64,000 nucleotides of DNA from Dillenia suffruticosa (GCA_033439265.1 JAVTVX010000010.1:10292001-10356000), one strand, 5' to 3'. Counted from the stretch's first letter, positions 13,541 through 24,899 are shown. Translations and numbers: made by a program. Notes: generated from the sequence alone by a model not told the origin.

Positions 13541-13644
13541 ATTTTGTGATTTCAAGTCACGACATGCACTGTTCATGCATGTCGTGACTTGAAGTCACGA
13601 CATATGTTTAAAAAGTGGTATGTCGTGACTTCAAGTCACGATAT
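13541..13644. repeat. Palindrome array in the left MULE end (3 units)
   Basis: Three 25-nt palindromes with 12-nt arms and one central base, at 13541-13565, 13579-13603 and 13620-13644. The consensus arm is ATGTCGTGACTT and the centre is G or C. The first unit has a diverged left arm (ATTTTGTGATTT). Confidence 0.9.
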
Positions 13645-14179
13645 GCTTCTGCCTACTGCTCGAGATCAATTTTTATATTATATGCTGTCCAAATTTATAA
13701 TACAAAACAAACACTACAACACAATACAAACACTACAAACTCTGATAGTGACCAAATCAATCATTCTGCTATCCAAATTTACAACGTAACACAAACAGTA
13801 CAAACTCCGATAGTGGCCAAATCAACCATTTTGCTATCTAAATTTATATCACAACACAAACACTAAAATACAACACAAACACCACAAATTCCGATAGTGG
13901 TCAAATCAACCATTTTTTAATCTCATAACCAGATTTCATATACAATACTGTCCAAATATTATAACTGATCAGCAACAAATCCCAAAAACCAAAAAGTACT
14001 AAATAAAATATATTGAACATAATAAAAAAATAAAATTAATTTTATTAATTTTAATAAAAGTTACAAATTACAAAAAAAAAAAATCAACGTCGTCGTCTTC
14101 TCCTAGTGTACTGTCTAAGACCTAAAGCTACTCTACTACCTATAGAGTCATCACGAGATACTAATCCCATATCATTTAT

Positions 14180-16400
14180 CTATGTGATCTGGGAGGGGTC
14201 TACATTATGCTGGTGGGGATCAGAGAAAACAGGCGGGGACACATAATACACCAGTGGTGCATCATCTCTCACACCCTTTGTCAGTCCCTCATCCATAAAG
14301 CTATCGGGACGAACTCCCCTCTGAGGAGCCCCCGGAGTGAAAACCTGAGGGAAATCATCAATTACAAGCGTGTAGAAATATAAAAACTCACCGAATGTAG
14401 TAGAAGGTCCTGCGACATTCTCGAGTTGCTGTGACGGTGGCGGTGACGGTGATGCATGATCGGATGAGCGTCGAGGTCTCGTACACTGTCCTCTCCCTCG
14501 TCGTCGTCCATGTGCTCGGCCTGCATCACCACCGTCTGCGCCACCTGTCTCAAGGCAAACGCTGAAAAGACGTGCCATATCATCTGTCAGAACCGAGATA
14601 GCCGACTCAGCAAGGCCACGGACGTCATAATTGGGATTGTCTCGTATCTCGTGCAAAGTGTCCCACTACAAGCAATAATGTGAAAAATAATTAAAATAAC
14701 AAATTAAATTCTTTGATTCAGAATGAAAAGAAAGTAGTAGAGACATGCCTCATGCAAAAACGCCAAACGGCATGTGGAGGTGACCATCCAAACTCCGGAC
14801 GAGCAACAGTAGCTCTTATCTCTTCATGTCGATCTGAAATCAAGTATATTAGTCCCTCCCTATCTAAGATAACATAGTCTCGCACGCACATTAAAAATCA
14901 TGACCACGACACTAGTGACTCTACATCCACAATCCGAATGCCAATGGCACTATGTGATTCACTCCGTCCATACTATATGCAATCAACAACTTGTACTTGT
15001 ATTTCCCATACAAGTGAGTCCCATCTATACTTATCAATGACTGACAATTTTTAAATGCCATGATACTAGGACCAAATGTCTAAAATACGTTTCAAACACC
15101 ATTTCACCATTCGCTCGGGCCGGACCCAACTTCCATGACACTTGTGATCCTGGATTTTCTTGCATAATTGCATCCAAAACTCTAGACAGCTCATTGTATG
15201 ATTCATCCCAATTCCCGTATACTATCTCAATCGCCATTCTTTTTGCGGCCCAAACTCGTTTTCAGAAAACTGCATACGTGGTTCTCTCCGTCATAACGGT
15301 TTGTAGGAAAGAGACTTTAATACTTGGATCTTCCCTTACATAGTTAACAAACTGTCGGGCCATCATATTTGAATCCAACTGACTATAATCCTGCATCAAC
15401 CCAACAACACATGTATGCGATCGCTCCACAATAGTTATCACAAAGGTATCAAGTAGTCTTATTTTACGTGCACGCAACCTCCACCCACAACTTTCGTCCC
15501 TTTGACTACATACCGCTGTCTAAAGTGTAGGGGTTGATCTCTCAACACGAAATTGATATTGATTCTCTACATAATACATTTTTACAAAATGTATAAGTTT
15601 ATCTTTCGACTCAAATCTCATTCTTTTCTTCATTTCATTGTTAAAACTTCCACTATCGATTGTCAATCAACAATCTTTCCCAAAAGTGACATAACCATCT
15701 CCTCGCGGTGCAGTTCGCATGAAAGGAATTGACTCATCAACTCCGCTATAGAGATATCTCCTACCACCATGAATGGGTGCAAGCTGTGAAGATAACCCAA
15801 ATATCGTCTGGTTTCCATAACTACGACCACTAATACGACCAGCTTCTCTACCTTCTTCTTCTTCATCATCATCCTCTTCTTCGGCATCTTGTTCCGTCTC
15901 CTCTTCGGCCAATTTTTCTTCATCCACATCATTATCCATGTCTACTATTGCAACATTCACTCGAGATTCGATATGTGGATATTCTTTATCATAATCGCAA
16001 TTTTGTTATACAGACACAAACGTCCGACCATTGTATGCCTTTATATACAACTCATGACTTGTACCCACTCCCATAGCCACCGCAAACTCCATCAAGTTCA
16101 GAACGTCATCATCATCATTGATCAGTACCAATACGTACCTTACATTCCCCTTTGCATGTGTGACATAGGGCAACGATAAAAGATCTCTACGTGTTGTCTT
16201 GTCGAATTGATTCCAAATCCCTTACAAACCATGATTACCAACTCATTAAAAGATATATCTTTTTTCATCCGAATCAATTTCGAAAGTTCACGATCATAAC
16301 CCACTCCATTCTCACCCTTCACAATTTCACCATCTGTATAACATAACAATCTCACCATATCCGTCATTTCCACTTCAAAAAACATTTTATTAATATACAT
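14180..16400 (-). pseudogene. MuDR-type MULE transposase, broken
   Basis: Minus-strand pieces in order: an N-terminal segment (16400-16140, MTDMVRLLCYTDGEIV); an acidic linker (about 15960-15667) leading to a segment with the MuDR DNA-binding fold (RFESKDKLIHFVKMYYVE near 15630, then SQRDESCGWRLRARKIRL); SHTCVVGLMQDYSQLDSNMM (about 15420); VYGNWDESYNELSRVLDAI (about 15220); and the start of the catalytic core, with ISIDGTHLYGKYKYKLLIAY (about 15030) and LISDRHEEI (about 14850) carrying the first two acidic catalytic positions. Several frameshifts and stops interrupt it, so it cannot make an active enzyme. The last part, 14656-14180, is one open frame of 158 codons that is Arg/Gly/Pro-rich and does not look like a transposase C-terminus. 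Confidence 0.75.
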
Positions 16401-17081
16401 TTCAAAAAAACAATTTCAAAAAATACAAGTATCTTTCCTACGAACTGTACAATAAACAAAATTTAATTATAAATAATAAATATATCTATAAGTAATAAAT
16501 TTAATATAATTTTCGTTTAAAATCTTATAATTAAATTTGAAACAAAACAACAAATAATAAACAAAATTTATCAAAAAACATTCTAATTTTATTTAACTAC
16601 AATTAATGAATCAAATTAATTTTACTTTTAATACATTTATAAAAAAAACAGAAAACCTAATTTTATCCCAAATTAAAAAAATCCTAATTCCTAAATTGTC
16701 ATTCATTTCCAACAAAAATCTAAATCCTAAAATATTAATATTTAATTACATCTTTCGAAATATAGTTAAATCAACAAATAACATATCAATTGAATAATAT
16801 ATATCAAAATTTAATCAATTAAATATATAAAATTTCAAATATCAAGGAATACAAACAATAATTTACATTCGTCATATTTCGCGTGTGAAACTTTCAAAAG
16901 TAGTGAATCGCGGTCAATTCACTTCCCACAGATTGCAGATGCCCTTGGCTGTTGCAGTTCATGCGCGCAAAGGCGAAGAAGGGTTTCGTCTGCGGCGGAG
17001 CAGAGAGAAGCAGAGTGGGGAAGAAAGAAAGAAAAAGGAGAAGGGAGAAAAGAAGAAGGGTTCGGGGGTTTAAGTTCGAAC

Positions 17082-17209
17082 ATGTCGTGAGTTCAATTCA
17101 CGATATGACATTAATGTCATGAGTTGAACTCACGACATGCCTTATATCATGACTTTAAGTCACGACATACCACGTTTTAAACATATGTCGTGATTTCAAA
17201 TCACGACAT
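17082..17209. repeat. Palindrome array in the right MULE end (4 units)
   Basis: Four 25-nt palindromes of the same design as in the left end, at 17082-17106, 17114-17138, 17144-17168 and 17185-17209. Two of them have GAGTT in place of GACTT and matching AACTC or AATTC in the other arm. Confidence 0.9.
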
Positions 17210-17334
17210 AGATGAATTAATTTTATAAATATTTTTTAAATGATATTGTTTTAAAATTTTTTTAAAAAATTAATGTTATTTCCGTATAAAGTTTTTTATC
17301 CTCTAAAACCCAAAAAAAATAAAATAATCCTCCA

Positions 17335-17700
17335 ATGTTTGCCCTTCCATTCTACCCCCCCTCTCTCTTCTCTCAAACCCATCTCTCTCTTTCTCTCTCC
17401 TCTCTCCCCCCTCACCTCCCCCATCTCTCTCTCTCTCTCTCTTCGATTACCTCCCATCCCACCTCTCCACCATCAAATCCGTCACCATCTCTGGCCGTCG
17501 CAGTCTCAGGTGGCTCCAACGATTCCATCAAGATCTACGACCTCCCTACCACGTCCAAAATCGAAACTTTAAACCATTCCGGCTCAATCACTTTTCTCTC
17601 TTTCTTCATCCCTCCCTCTCTCTCCTTCCCCCGGAGCCTCTTCTCTGCATCCGACGATGGCACTCTGCATCCCCTCATTCTCCAGAACATCCATTGCATT
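17335..17700 (+). pseudogene. PAK1IP1-like WD40 gene fragment
   Basis: A frame shows SITSHPTSPPSNPSPS, then AVSGGSNDSIKIYDLPTTSK, then LNHSGSITFLSFFIPPSLSF and SLFSASDDGT. This resembles the N-terminal WD40 repeats of plant p21-activated-kinase-interacting protein 1 (MAK11-like) proteins, which act in 60S ribosome assembly. The frame shifts around 17460-17500 (SHLSTIKSVTISG is in another frame) and after 17670, and nothing of the rest of the gene follows. It starts 24 bp after the MULE end and looks like a truncated copy. Confidence 0.55.
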
Positions 17701-17719
17701 CACATAAAAATTGTTCTTC

Positions 17720-17890
17720 TGTAAGGATTGAGCACTCCCAAGCCCATCATTGTCTTTGTTTTGTTCAACAATGGGTAGTTCTTTGCCTTCTTGCGAATAT
17801 GATCAAATATTCCTGCTTCCGTCAAAGGCCTGGAGATGCTCTCCTTGGGTTCATCAGCAAGTGTGCCTTGAAATGGAAGGTTGTGACCCA
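17720..17890 (-). pseudogene. Unidentified exon-like fragment
   Basis: The minus strand holds an open stretch of protein-like composition (LADEPKESISRPLTEAGIFD, then HIRKKAKNYPLLNKTKTMMG) with no start context. It abuts the PAK1IP1-like fragment and an AT microsatellite. I do not recognise the family. It may be an exon remnant brought in by a transposon. Confidence 0.3.
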
Positions 17891-17929
17891 TTTGGTTAGC
17901 ATTAATAAAAAAGAAAAAAAAAATAAAAT

Positions 17930-17932
<3 letters not shown>

Positions 17933-17968
<36 letters not shown>
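17933..17968. repeat. (AT)n microsatellite
   Basis: An AT dinucleotide tract of about 36 bp following an A-rich stretch. Confidence 0.95.
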
Positions 17969-17969
<1 letters not shown>

Positions 17970-17971
<2 letters not shown>

Positions 17972-19590
17972 CTTAAAAAAAATATGGGTTTCACAAAAAT
18001 ATGGGTCCAAAAATATGGAAGGACATTATACATATATAAATCTTTTTTTGGCATCAAATTCTATTTAAAAACCATCTAAATTTGTTTCATTTCGAAGGAA
18101 TAATGCCAATAATATTTTCTGTTTCATTTTTGGTTCGGAGAGGTCTCTTTAAAAAAGGAGGTAATTTTGTATAAGTGGCAATATTTTTTGTTTTATTTTT
18201 TATATTTTTAATAAAAATAACAATATTTTTTATCAAGAGCAATATTTTTACTTTTTTTATATAAAAATATTTTAAATCATAAAAATATCTTTTGTTAAAT
18301 ATAAAATTGACGATTATATGATTTTCATTTTAAAAGATATATAAACCAAACATGATAATCATATTTATTTTAGAATTTGAATGAATATCAAATTTTAATT
18401 TTAAATCTGATTCTTAAAATTTTTTTATTTCAATTTCGATTAGCAAGAGCATCAGATTCTATTTCTTACACCATTATTTGTAGCACCATATCTTACACCC
18501 CCCCTCGGGTCAATATGTGCATGTACGTGTCCACCTAGCATGCTCATCTTGCCTACAATTGCATCACCCAAGATCTGACACCCCTCTTCAGACATTTTAG
18601 CGAACACGAAATGTGACAACTGTGGTCTTGCGTTCCACGTCTACAGCGCCCGTTTAAAATCATGTTTTAATTAATTTAATTTAAATATTTATTAAACTCT
18701 TTTTAAAATCAACTCTTTTAATATAATTTTTTTATTTCTAAATTTCTAACATAAATTTAATTAAAAATTTTAATATTTTATCCCACTCATCATACTTTCT
18801 TACATTATTAATTACCATTGATCTCAATTGGTCTTGCATCACCATCACCTTCCCGGTGAAACTCTCCTAATCCACACAGCCTCAAACTGTTGCTCCCTTA
18901 GACACTACATTAAATTGAACTTGAAATTGACTAGTGTCAGCAAAATTGAAGTCAATTCTTTTGTAGACGGACAATGCATAGACCAAACAGCATCCGGCAA
19001 GTAGAGAGACACCCAAGTGCCAAATTTGATGGAAATTCTACACTGTCCATTAACAAATATAGAGAACTCAGGATTCAAATTTCTCTGTGGCATTTCCTTG
19101 AACACCTGACATTTACTTTATTTTTTATCAGAATTTGATGGAATTAATCATATAAAATCACTAAATTTCATATCGAAAATTAAATATTTTATTTTTCATA
19201 TGCGTACAAAAATGCAGTTTTAAGTTTGAAAGGATAAAGGATCGTGTATTGGTTTACTCCTTGCACGCCTGCTTCTGCGTTTGCTTGGCCGAGAGGGTCA
19301 AACGTGGCAGCTTGAAAATCAAAGTTAAAGTCCGAGAAGAAACGCGTTTGACCACGTCCCTCCATTCCGATTCCAATTTCAACTAGGCAACACACGATGA
19401 CACGTAAGCAGCATTTCGTTGGTTGTTTCGCAGTGGGAGCGCGGTGGTGCGTGTAGGGCAAGCTAAAACATAACTTCCAAGTCTATCCAGACCGTACTCG
19501 CTCCACGCGTCTTCCTCTCATAGGCCCTTCACATTTAGGAACTATTCCAGGCGTTTCTAATTTCTTCTCCTACCTCTTCATTCCACACAC
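17970..19590. other. Intergenic region
   Basis: AT-rich to about 18840, with a less AT-rich island at 18490-18650. 18905-19105 has an open minus-strand frame (FSIFVNGQCRISIKFGTWVS) without recognised homology. No supported gene. Confidence 0.45.
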
Positions 19591-19591
19591 C

Positions 19592-19650
19592 CTATAAAAT
19601 CCTCTCTTCCTCCTCCTTCTCATCGCTCAAGGACGGCAAAAAGAAAAACA

Positions 19651-19700
<50 letters not shown>
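19592..19700 (+). promoter_or_regulatory. TATA box and CT-rich leader of the 84-residue protein gene
   Basis: CTATAAAAT at 19592-19600, followed by a CT tract at about 19657-19700 in the presumed 5' UTR and an ATG at 19749. The TATA-to-ATG distance of about 150 bp fits a short leader. Confidence 0.65.
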
Positions 19701-19703
<3 letters not shown>

Positions 19704-19748
19704 GCTCTCGCTCAGCGACAACGAAATAAAGTTAAAGTTGTGTTGAAG

Positions 19749-20003
19749 ATGATGTCGATATTCAGTTCGTTTGATGCTCTCTGGGCCGAATCATTGTTCG
19801 GCGGTAAGATTGGTTACGGTTTGTCTTTGTCTCCGGCGGTTTCTACATCCAACCGCGGAGCTGTCGAAGAAGTTTCGATGAAGAAGAAGGAAGACAATAC
19901 TCGATCAAAGACTCCTCAACAACAGCAGAAGAAACAAAGGAATCCGCGGTTTGCTGTGGAGTTGGACGGAGTTCACTGTTTCGAAACCATCGTTCCTTAC
20001 TGA
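19749..20003 (+). CDS. Small plant-specific protein with C-terminal ELDGxHCFETI motif
   Basis: Single-exon frame of 84 residues starting MMSIFSSFDALWAESLFGGK. A second ATG follows at once, so the start may be either Met. The middle is Lys/Gln-rich with a QQQQKKQR stretch. The C-terminus, PRFAVELDGVHCFETIVPY, is the signature of a family of short, uncharacterised plant proteins, so I judge this a real gene. No signal peptide or membrane segment is seen; the basic middle would allow a nuclear location, which is inference. A TATA box lies at 19592 and the leader is CT-rich. The function is unknown. A shorter relative of the motif occurs in the gene at 24305-24897. Confidence 0.72.
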   Translation: MMSIFSSFDALWAESLFGGKIGYGLSLSPAVSTSNRGAVEEVSMKKKEDNTRSKTPQQQQKKQRNPRFAVELDGVHCFETIVPY

Positions 20004-20039
20004 TGATGGATTCTTCTTCTTCATTCATTCATGTCTGCT

Positions 20040-21460
20040 TGGCTGATTCGTTTTTTTCCCCCCTTTTTCTCTCGAGACACCAATTTTTTGATCATGTAAA
20101 AAGGGAATTCATATAGTTAATGGAACAACGATCGTTTTATCATTTTCAATCTCTGCATCGAAAAGGCGAAAACATACAAACTCTCTCCTGAGTGAAGGAA
20201 AAAGAGGTCTGAAGGAAAATCTCTGTTTTACTATAGTTAGCAATATGTAGGTTTTATTGGAAGGAAGGAAGGCAATTATGTTGGACAAACAAAATCAACC
20301 ATAGTTAAAATTGGCATTGTTAAAATTGGGTAAACTTTTTAATATTAAAAATATTAATTAATAATAATTAAGATTTCTCCTAAAGGAAATTTGCCTTCTA
20401 TTTAAAAAAAAAAAATTGTACTTTTTAAATATAGTTGAAAAATATTTTAATTGAACAAGATATAATAGAGATTAATTAAGACAACTTAAGGTTTCCTAAA
20501 CTCCACCATATTCAAAGTGTATAACCTTTATATATATTTTTGAAAATATTTGAAGAAAGTCATATGTTTATTTAATCTTAACCGGCACAAAAGCTTTAGA
20601 ATAAACTTTTGTACCCACTTGGTCAAAAGTTAAACAAATAATCAAATTAATGACATAATTCTTCAAGAAATAGAAAGGCATTGAAGATTGAAAGCGACAC
20701 ACAAGCCAATAGCCAGGACAGAAAAAACATAATTGCAGTGCAAAAGCTGTGAAACCAGGAGAATGCACCAAAGATAAGTGTAGAGAGAGACACAGAGAGC
20801 AAAACAAAAGCATTGAAGAAATTGAAAATTTTAAATTATGTTAAAACCGACACCCGCCATTGGAAATAATCAAAAAGCAAATAGGAGAAAGAGGGCAAAT
20901 TGGGATTTCACTTCAATTGAAGCATATGCAGCAGAACAGATAAGCTATAAAGCAGAGTGGCATGGCAGCGCATGCAACCCTGTAAACTGTTGCCTTTTTT
21001 ATCATTTCAAGAAACGTGTGCCACAACGGTAAAAGGGTATGCATTGCACTGAAATTTCCTTTCTGGTTATTCAAAATTGAAGACTTTGAACACGATTTAA
21101 ACCTAGTTAACTTCACCAAGCACCAATTTAGCCTCTTAGTAATTCATTGTCTTAAAATTTAATGACTTTGGTCTAATTTACACATCATCAATTTGGTCTA
21201 TTTAGGGTTTTGGGTTTCGAACTACACATTCCGGTGTTCAATGTTAAAAGATTTTGACCTAATCCTAACACTCATTGACTTTATAAATTATCAACTTAGA
21301 TAATTTTTTCTTCCTTGTCTGTCTCATTTTGTCTCTTATATCTCTCCTCTTCTCTCCAACGTACATAAGCATTTGAAAACCTTTTCAATAGTACCGAAAG
21401 GATGTGGTAAAGCGTGTGAGAAAAATAGGCTGCAGTAAGATGTTGATTTCCTCATCGAAT
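20040..21460. other. Intergenic region
   Basis: 3' flank of the small protein gene, then AT-rich DNA. No gene, transposon domain or strong repeat seen. Confidence 0.5.
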
Positions 21461-21462
21461 AG

Positions 21463-21809
21463 TGTTGAAATGTCCAATCAATGATTAGTCAACAAAAAAC
21501 AGGGGCCTAATGGGTTGCCCATTCTGCCAATGACAGAATGGGCAGCATGCTGCCCCAACGGCTAGATTTCTAGCTATTGGGGGAGCTGCTTCCAACGGCT
21601 AGATTTCTAGCAGTTGGAAGCTTCAAATGCAGCGTCTCTCCTTTCTCTCTTTTCCTTATAAATACATCTCCACTTCTCCAAATTTGATTATCAAGCAAGC
21701 TTGAAGCAATCTCTTCACTTGCTTTCTTTCTCTCTTTCTTGCAATTTTTGGGATAATCCTCCCTTTTCTTGAAATTCAATAAACTAACCATTGTTTTTCC
21801 AATTTTTCA
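21463..21809 (+). mobile_element. Possible solo LTR or promoter of a non-coding transcript
   Basis: Begins TGTTGAAATG and ends TTTTTCA, with inverted repeats, a good TATA box (21657-21664), a CT-rich leader-like part and AATAAA-like sequence (21778-21783), as in a plant LTR. No target duplication or primer-binding site could be found, so it may instead be the promoter of a transcript running into 21810-23200, which has no supported reading frame. Confidence 0.3.
21516..21617. repeat. Cluster of four hairpins or palindromes upstream of a TATA box
   Basis: A perfect 11-bp stem (TGCCCATTCTG at 21516-21526, complement at 21534-21544, 7-nt loop), a perfect 14-bp palindrome (GGCAGCATGCTGCC, 21541-21554), and two near-identical hairpins with CCAACGGCTAG and CTAGC arms (from 21555 and 21592; the second arm pair closes with GTTGG). 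A TATA box (TATAAATA) follows at 21657-21664. Confidence 0.85.
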
Positions 21810-24060
21810 GTCTTTTGATATTATAAATTTAACAACTAGAACACATGGTAAGTTTTTCAGTCTTTTTCTTCAATTTGGTTTTAATATGTTCATAAATGAT
21901 ATTTGGTTATCACTTTGATGATTTGATACTTGAGTTATTATTGTTTAATTTTTGGCATATGCATTTTGTGGTTTCTCTGCTTCAAACTACAATAAAATAT
22001 GGAGTTTCAATTGGAAAATTGATTTTGCTATTTATTAGTGTTTTCAAAGGATTGGTTGGTCAATTTTATCAGATTCATTTCAAGATATTTTTTTTTGATT
22101 TTTTTTTGGCCGGGGGGGGGGGCGTGTTGTATGGATTTTCTTCAATAAGAAAATCGTTGGACTTTTTTGAGCTCTCTCTCAAGAATATTTTTAGATGTTT
22201 TAATGTTGACCTAATTTGTGTCCGAATTTGAATCTGACATTTTTGAAATCTGTTCTTGTGTTTGGTTTGAAACCAATGTTTTCCCCCTTAATGTTGGATT
22301 TTTTATGCCTTTTCTTGTATTTTAAACATTATTTTTGTGTTTTATGTTGAAAAAAGTCCTTTTCCATTTTGGAGGTGTGACGTTCACCCAATCCTTAAGC
22401 TTGGTAAAACCTTTTTTTTTTTTTCATTTTTCTCGACTCTCTCTACTGCTGTTTTTACAACTTTGTTAGTAATCTTAAAATACTTCTGTTTGCTGAATTC
22501 TGCAGGCAAAATGGATTCTATGTAACTTGTGCTGGAAGAGGTTCTTTCAGATCAATTGACTGATTGATTTGGAAGTTAAATTTTTTTTTGGTAAGATTAA
22601 TTGACTAATGTTTGAGAATTGACTGTTGAAGTTCTTGGTGTTTCCGGTGCAACAGCCGAGTTGAGCCTTAGGACTGTTGGTAGTTTCAGTGGCGGAAAAA
22701 GAGGTTCTTGTAATTTGTTGCTTTGTGAGTTTTCTAGCTGCACTGTTGAGAACCGAGATAGTGTAGTTGCTTTGTGAAGAAGGGGGTGTGTGGCATCTTG
22801 TAGACCTTACCGAACTATTGATGCCCTAGGTTCGGGCTCTTGATTTGTGATTCCATGGTTATCTCTTAAATGAAGTTCTTTGTCAATTGGCTGTACTTCT
22901 TGTCCACTGTTAGCCTTTTAAAAGTTTTCAAGGACTTCGTTGATTGTCATCTAAATGCAGCAAGTATAGCTGTTCTATATATGTCGGGTACTTACCGTAG
23001 GTGAAAATTCTTTTAAATTTTTCTTAAGAGGTAAAGTTAAATTGTGCTTCGGGCCCAATGGGCCATGAGGTTTAAAGAAAAGTGACCACCCATGGTGCAA
23101 GTCACAGTCACTTCGGTTTAATTTTGAAAGAAGGGAGATCGTGTAAAACATTAGGCTAAGAAAAATAATTAGTAAGGCATTGGCATTCAGCAAGAGTGAA
23201 GAAATCTACGGTGAGTGGAACTATGATGAACCCTTTTTTATTTTACAAAAAGATTTTTTTTCCATGTTTTGTGTGTGTGTGTGTGTGTGTGTGTGTTGTA
23301 ACCATATTTTTCTACAAGCTTTTGAGGTTTCCTTTTGTCATCCTAAAAATAATGTCATTGGTCTACCATCCTAAAAATAATCTCACTCGGGTGATGCATA
23401 TATTTTAACTATGATGAACCTTAAATATGGTTGATTTCGTTTGTTGTTTATTTCAAAGTCTAGATTGAGCTTTGTTGTGTGACGCATTTCTTTTTCCTTA
23501 CACTGCTGTGGTGCTGAAAATCTTTGTTCTTATAACTGAAAATTTTGCAGCAACTCTCACCATGCTTCTTTTGAGTGGACTTTAATCCTCTTCTTCTATT
23601 TTTTTTTTTTGAGGTGAATTCACTTTATGTTAATTTTGTTTAAGGGCCAATTTGGCTTCACCATAGACACATCCACAATCTATACTTTCAGATGAATAAA
23701 TACCAGTATTATTGTTTGGAGACAGAGAGAGGGTACTTTCATATTTGTTCAGGAGCTGAACCATGGATACAAAATCTTGTAAGATAATAAAAAATGTGGG
23801 CTTTTGCTCTATGTGGAAGGCAAAATGGCAGCAACTGCATGAAGTGGCCTGCTTTTGATCCCATGTAATGTGAGTCATTATTTGCTTCTCGCAAGATAGC
23901 CTTATCCCATTGTTTCATTAGCATCACCAAATGTTGAGATTGAGAGACGAGACCATTGTAAAAGAGTAAGACATTCAAAATCTCATCCACGGCTAAAGTG
24001 GAATTTCATTTTGATTTGCATATCTCACACGGCATCAATGGTGCAGCCAAAACTTGTGCC
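21810..24060. other. Non-coding region, T-rich
   Basis: Long T/G-rich stretches resembling intron sequence, a GT dinucleotide tract at 23271-23297 and a G tract near 22112-22122. Open frames are short and unlike known proteins. If the TATA box at 21657 is used, this could be a spliced non-coding RNA, but splice sites cannot be chosen from the sequence. Confidence 0.4.
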
Positions 24061-24304
24061 AGGTCAATAAAGCCCCCCAGCCAACCCCACCTCACTAACG
24101 TCCTCATATTGAGTCTTCCTAAGTTGGTGCTCCCTTCACCTTAAGAGCAGGGCTAATTCTGCTTTACTTCCTCTCTTCCCTTCTTTGAACTCAATTCTTT
24201 GCTTGGCTTCACCACCAAGACACCTCCAATATTCCTTTGCTTTTTCCTCTCTGTCTCATAATATGTAGAAGAAGAATTTGTATCCTTAAGTGCTTCTTGG
24301 TCCA

Positions 24305-24897
24305 ATGGCTATACGTAATGCTTATGTGACAACGCCAGCTATTGCTCTGCAATTGGTGTCTATATGTTTGATCGAAGCCATTCCAAACCCAGGGGTAAAT
24401 AAAGATTACTCACTCAATACTCAATAAAACTGGACATTTTGCCCTAAACAACGTTGGAGCCGGGTTTATAAATCTGATTTATGCATTTACCTCTATAGTT
24501 CATTTTATCAGTTATCAATTCATGTTTTAGTATTTCATGTAGGTTAAGAGATCTGATCTTATTGAATCCATATACGTATAGGGGTTATTTTCCCTCCACT
24601 CTCTCCATAGTGGTACATGAATTTACTTATCTAAACTTCTATAAACCATAATTACCTGTATTACAGGAAGACAGAGGTGGGTTTGTGGCATCAATGGAGA
24701 GGTTAATATCAAAAACAAAAGAAGGGGCAAAGGCCACTTCAATGCCCAAGTTGGCACCACAATTGGATGGTCTGCATTCTTGTGAGATTTGGTGGGTCAC
24801 TGATACCCATGACTTTGTTTTAGGACATCCATTCTTGGTTCAAGGACTAAAAAGTTTGACGAGTAAAACTAGTAACGCATTTGTTATCATAAAGTAG
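24305..24897 (+). CDS. Small plant protein, two exons, with LAPQLDGLH motif
   Basis: Exons 24305-24394 and 24667-24897 join in phase 0 through a GT-AG intron (donor GGGGTAAAT, acceptor ATTACAG) to give 106 residues. The N-terminus has a hydrophobic run (TPAIALQLVSICLIEAI), possibly a weak signal sequence. The second exon reads EDRGGFVASMERLISKTKEG, and then PKLAPQLDGLHSCEIWW, close to the PRFAVELDGVHCFETI motif of the 84-residue protein at 19749. In that family the motif normally ends the protein; here some 40 residues follow, so the exon end may be altered by mutation. The function is unknown. A CT-rich leader-like stretch precedes the ATG. Splicing and expression are inferred. Confidence 0.5.
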
Positions 24898-24899
24898 TG

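Larger units (their letters stand above)
13454..17311 (-). mobile_element. Mutator-like element (MULE) with long palindrome-rich inverted ends
   Basis: The left end (from 13454, GGGGTTTCAT) and the reverse complement of the right end (to 17311, GGGTTTTAGA) align for about 190-230 bp: both contain GAAATAACATTAA, an A-rich part with AAAACAAT, and then blocks with TCACGACAT. The inside codes on the minus strand for a MuDR-type transposase relic. A 9-bp target duplication could not be confirmed because both flanks are A-rich (left AGTAAAATA, right AAAAAAATA). The element is about 3.86 kb. Confidence 0.78.

Noticed and set aside
13541-13644. CRISPR-like regular repeats
   Set aside because: These are three palindromes in a eukaryotic transposon end, with copies in the opposite end. 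They have no leader, cas genes or unique spacers of equal size.
18905-19105. Minus-strand frame FSIFVNGQCRISIKFGTWVS
   Set aside because: It has protein-like composition, but no start context, splice partners or recognised family.
23630-23990. Overlapping minus-strand frames
   Set aside because: Two frames overlap without similarity to known proteins and no promoter or splice signals were seen.
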